Source: an uncultured beta proteobacterium (GTDB lineage: Bacteria > Pseudomonadota > Gammaproteobacteria > Burkholderiales > Burkholderiaceae_B). From it: a stretch of DNA of 6,500 nucleotides. The notes beneath the pieces were generated by a model that did not search any database, was not told the DNA's origin, and was given only the letters and a program-made list of their open reading frames with translations. The stretch is from the NCBI GenBank assembly GCA_903929925.1, contig CAIYWO010000279.1, forward strand, positions 1 to 6,500, read 5' to 3'. Within the stretch, counting starts at the first letter, position 1, and every line of letters begins with the position of its first letter. Position numbers and translations under genes: made by a program. This document shows, piece by piece, positions 5,712-6,500 of the stretch.

Positions 5712-6500
5712 TTATGGACTAACAGTCCATCCACCACCAAGCGCCTTAAAGAGATCTACTCCCGCCTGTAGACGCAAGGACCGGTTGATGACAAACGCTA
5801 AATTAGCCTCATTCGCGGAACGTTGGGCCTCCAGCACATTCAGATAATCAACATAGCCTGCCTCATACCGCAAGCTAGCGAGTTCCTGGGCCTTGGTCGC
5901 CGCTTGAACTTGTTGCACTAGAAACTGCTCCGTTTCGAGCGTTTGCCTAACGGATACTAAGGCGTCGCTGACCTCACCAAAGGCACCTCTAATTACTTTG
6001 ACATAGTTGCCCAACACTTCTTGCTGCTGCGCATTCGCAAAATCAAGACGTGCCTGCAGTGCCCCACCTGTAAAAATCGGCTGAAGTAGCCCAATACTGG
6101 CCGACCACACCGTACTTCGTCCAGATAAGAAAGCACTAAAGTCGACGCTCTGTGAACCAAAGACGCCAGTCAAAGAAATAGTCGGGAAAAAATTAGCTGT
6201 CGCTACACCGATCCTTGCATTGGCGGCCGTTAACTCTTGCTCGACACGATTAATATCAGGCCGGCTTTCGAGAATTGTAGAGGGCAAACCAGCTGGCGGA
6301 ACGGGCGGCAGCGGCAAGGATCTTAAGTCTAAAGCATCCAACTTTAAATCCAACTTCCCCGTCAAAATCCCAAGCTGATTTTGAGCAATTGCGCGCTGAC
6401 GCTTAAGTTCAGACAACGTTGCTTGGGATGACGAACGCGCAGCAAGCGCCTGATTCACATCAATCGGCGAAACCAACCCACCTGCCAATTTTGCCTGGGC
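5712..6500 (-). CDS. second RND efflux outer-membrane channel (NodT/OprM family), C-terminal part
   Basis: The last 262 residues of an outer-membrane efflux factor are visible; the gene continues past the right edge. The open frame runs to base 6500 (AQAKLAGGLVSPIDV...), so the TTG at 6488-6486 is an internal Leu and not a start. Roughly 200 residues, including the signal peptide, are missing. The visible part holds the end of the first OEP repeat (AGGLVSPIDVNQALA; GILTG) and the whole second repeat: LESRPDI, the motif TANFFPTISLTG, WSASIGLLQPIFTGGALQ, the late-helix motif RYEAGYVDYLNVLEAQR and the C-terminal FKALGGGW, ending in TVSP. It is homologous to the channel encoded at 244-1716 but well diverged, so this is a second efflux system and not a recent duplicate. 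Its pump and adaptor genes probably lie upstream, to the right of the window. The downstream hydrolase gene follows closely on the same strand. Confidence 0.93.
   Translation of the reverse strand, partial: AQAKLAGGLVSPIDVNQALAARSSSQATLSELKRQRAIAQNQLGILTGKLDLKLDALDLRSLPLPPVPPAGLPSTILESRPDINRVEQELTAANARIGVATANFFPTISLTGVFGSQSVDFSAFLSGRSTVWSASIGLLQPIFTGGALQARLDFANAQQQEVLGNYVKVIRGAFGEVSDALVSVRQTLETEQFLVQQVQAATKAQELASLRYEAGYVDYLNVLEAQRSANEANLAFVINRSLRLQAGVDLFKALGGGWTVSP
5714..5730. repeat. 7-bp inverted repeat at the end of the second efflux-channel gene
   Basis: ATGGACT (5714-5720) and AGTCCAT (5724-5730) pair perfectly around a 3-base loop. The repeat covers the last codons of the channel gene (W-T-V-S-P) and touches its TAA (5714-5712). 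No T-run follows on the minus strand, so a full terminator is unlikely. It could act as a weak hairpin between the channel and hydrolase genes, or be chance. Confidence 0.5.

Noticed and set aside
1..6500. Defence island, CRISPR, toxin-antitoxin or mobile element
   Set aside because: No array repeats, transposase or integrase motifs, terminal repeats or small paired genes are visible. All five coding regions belong to recognisable efflux, envelope or enzyme families.

Overview
The window looks like an ordinary stretch of a Gram-negative chromosome. Two outer-membrane efflux factors, a lipobox signal peptide and a RodZ-type protein all require an outer membrane or a rod-shaped proteobacterial cell. 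Protein style and an intermediate GC content (about half by eye) suggest a beta-proteobacterium, probably Burkholderiales. That placement is inference; there is no rRNA or other marker here. Coding density is very high, no gap exceeds about 60 bases, and I see no tRNA, insertion sequence, CRISPR array, phage gene or attachment site.

Left part (1-1716, + strand): the 3' end of an RND-pump periplasmic adaptor gene overlaps by 4 bases (ATGA) a complete NodT/OprM-type outer-membrane lipoprotein channel gene. They are two parts of one tripartite efflux system. The inner-membrane pump gene is not between them, so it should lie to the left of the window or elsewhere.

Middle part (1771-3792, + strand): a 673-residue membrane protein with about a dozen hydrophobic segments and a C-terminal spermidine-synthase-like Rossmann domain. 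This is the widespread but poorly understood 'fused MFS/spermidine synthase' architecture. It converges on the minus-strand block at a tight 10-base junction, where one inverted repeat carries both stop codons.

Right part (6500-3803, - strand): reading leftward, the C-terminal half of a second, diverged NodT-type outer-membrane channel, then an alpha/beta hydrolase of the kynurenine-formamidase-like esterase family 50 bases after it, then a RodZ-like protein (cytoplasmic HTH, one membrane helix, Pro/Ala linker, periplasmic DUF4115-type domain) that most likely starts at TTG. Gaps of 50 and 38 bases and a shared strand make a single transcript plausible.

Overall the window holds two separate efflux loci pointing toward each other, with a membrane-fused spermidine-synthase-like protein and a RodZ-like protein between them. 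I did not find a clear new defence or mobile system. The items most worth following are the RodZ-like gene outside its usual neighbourhood, the uncharacterised synthase fusion, the efflux-linked esterase and the stop-codon hairpin.
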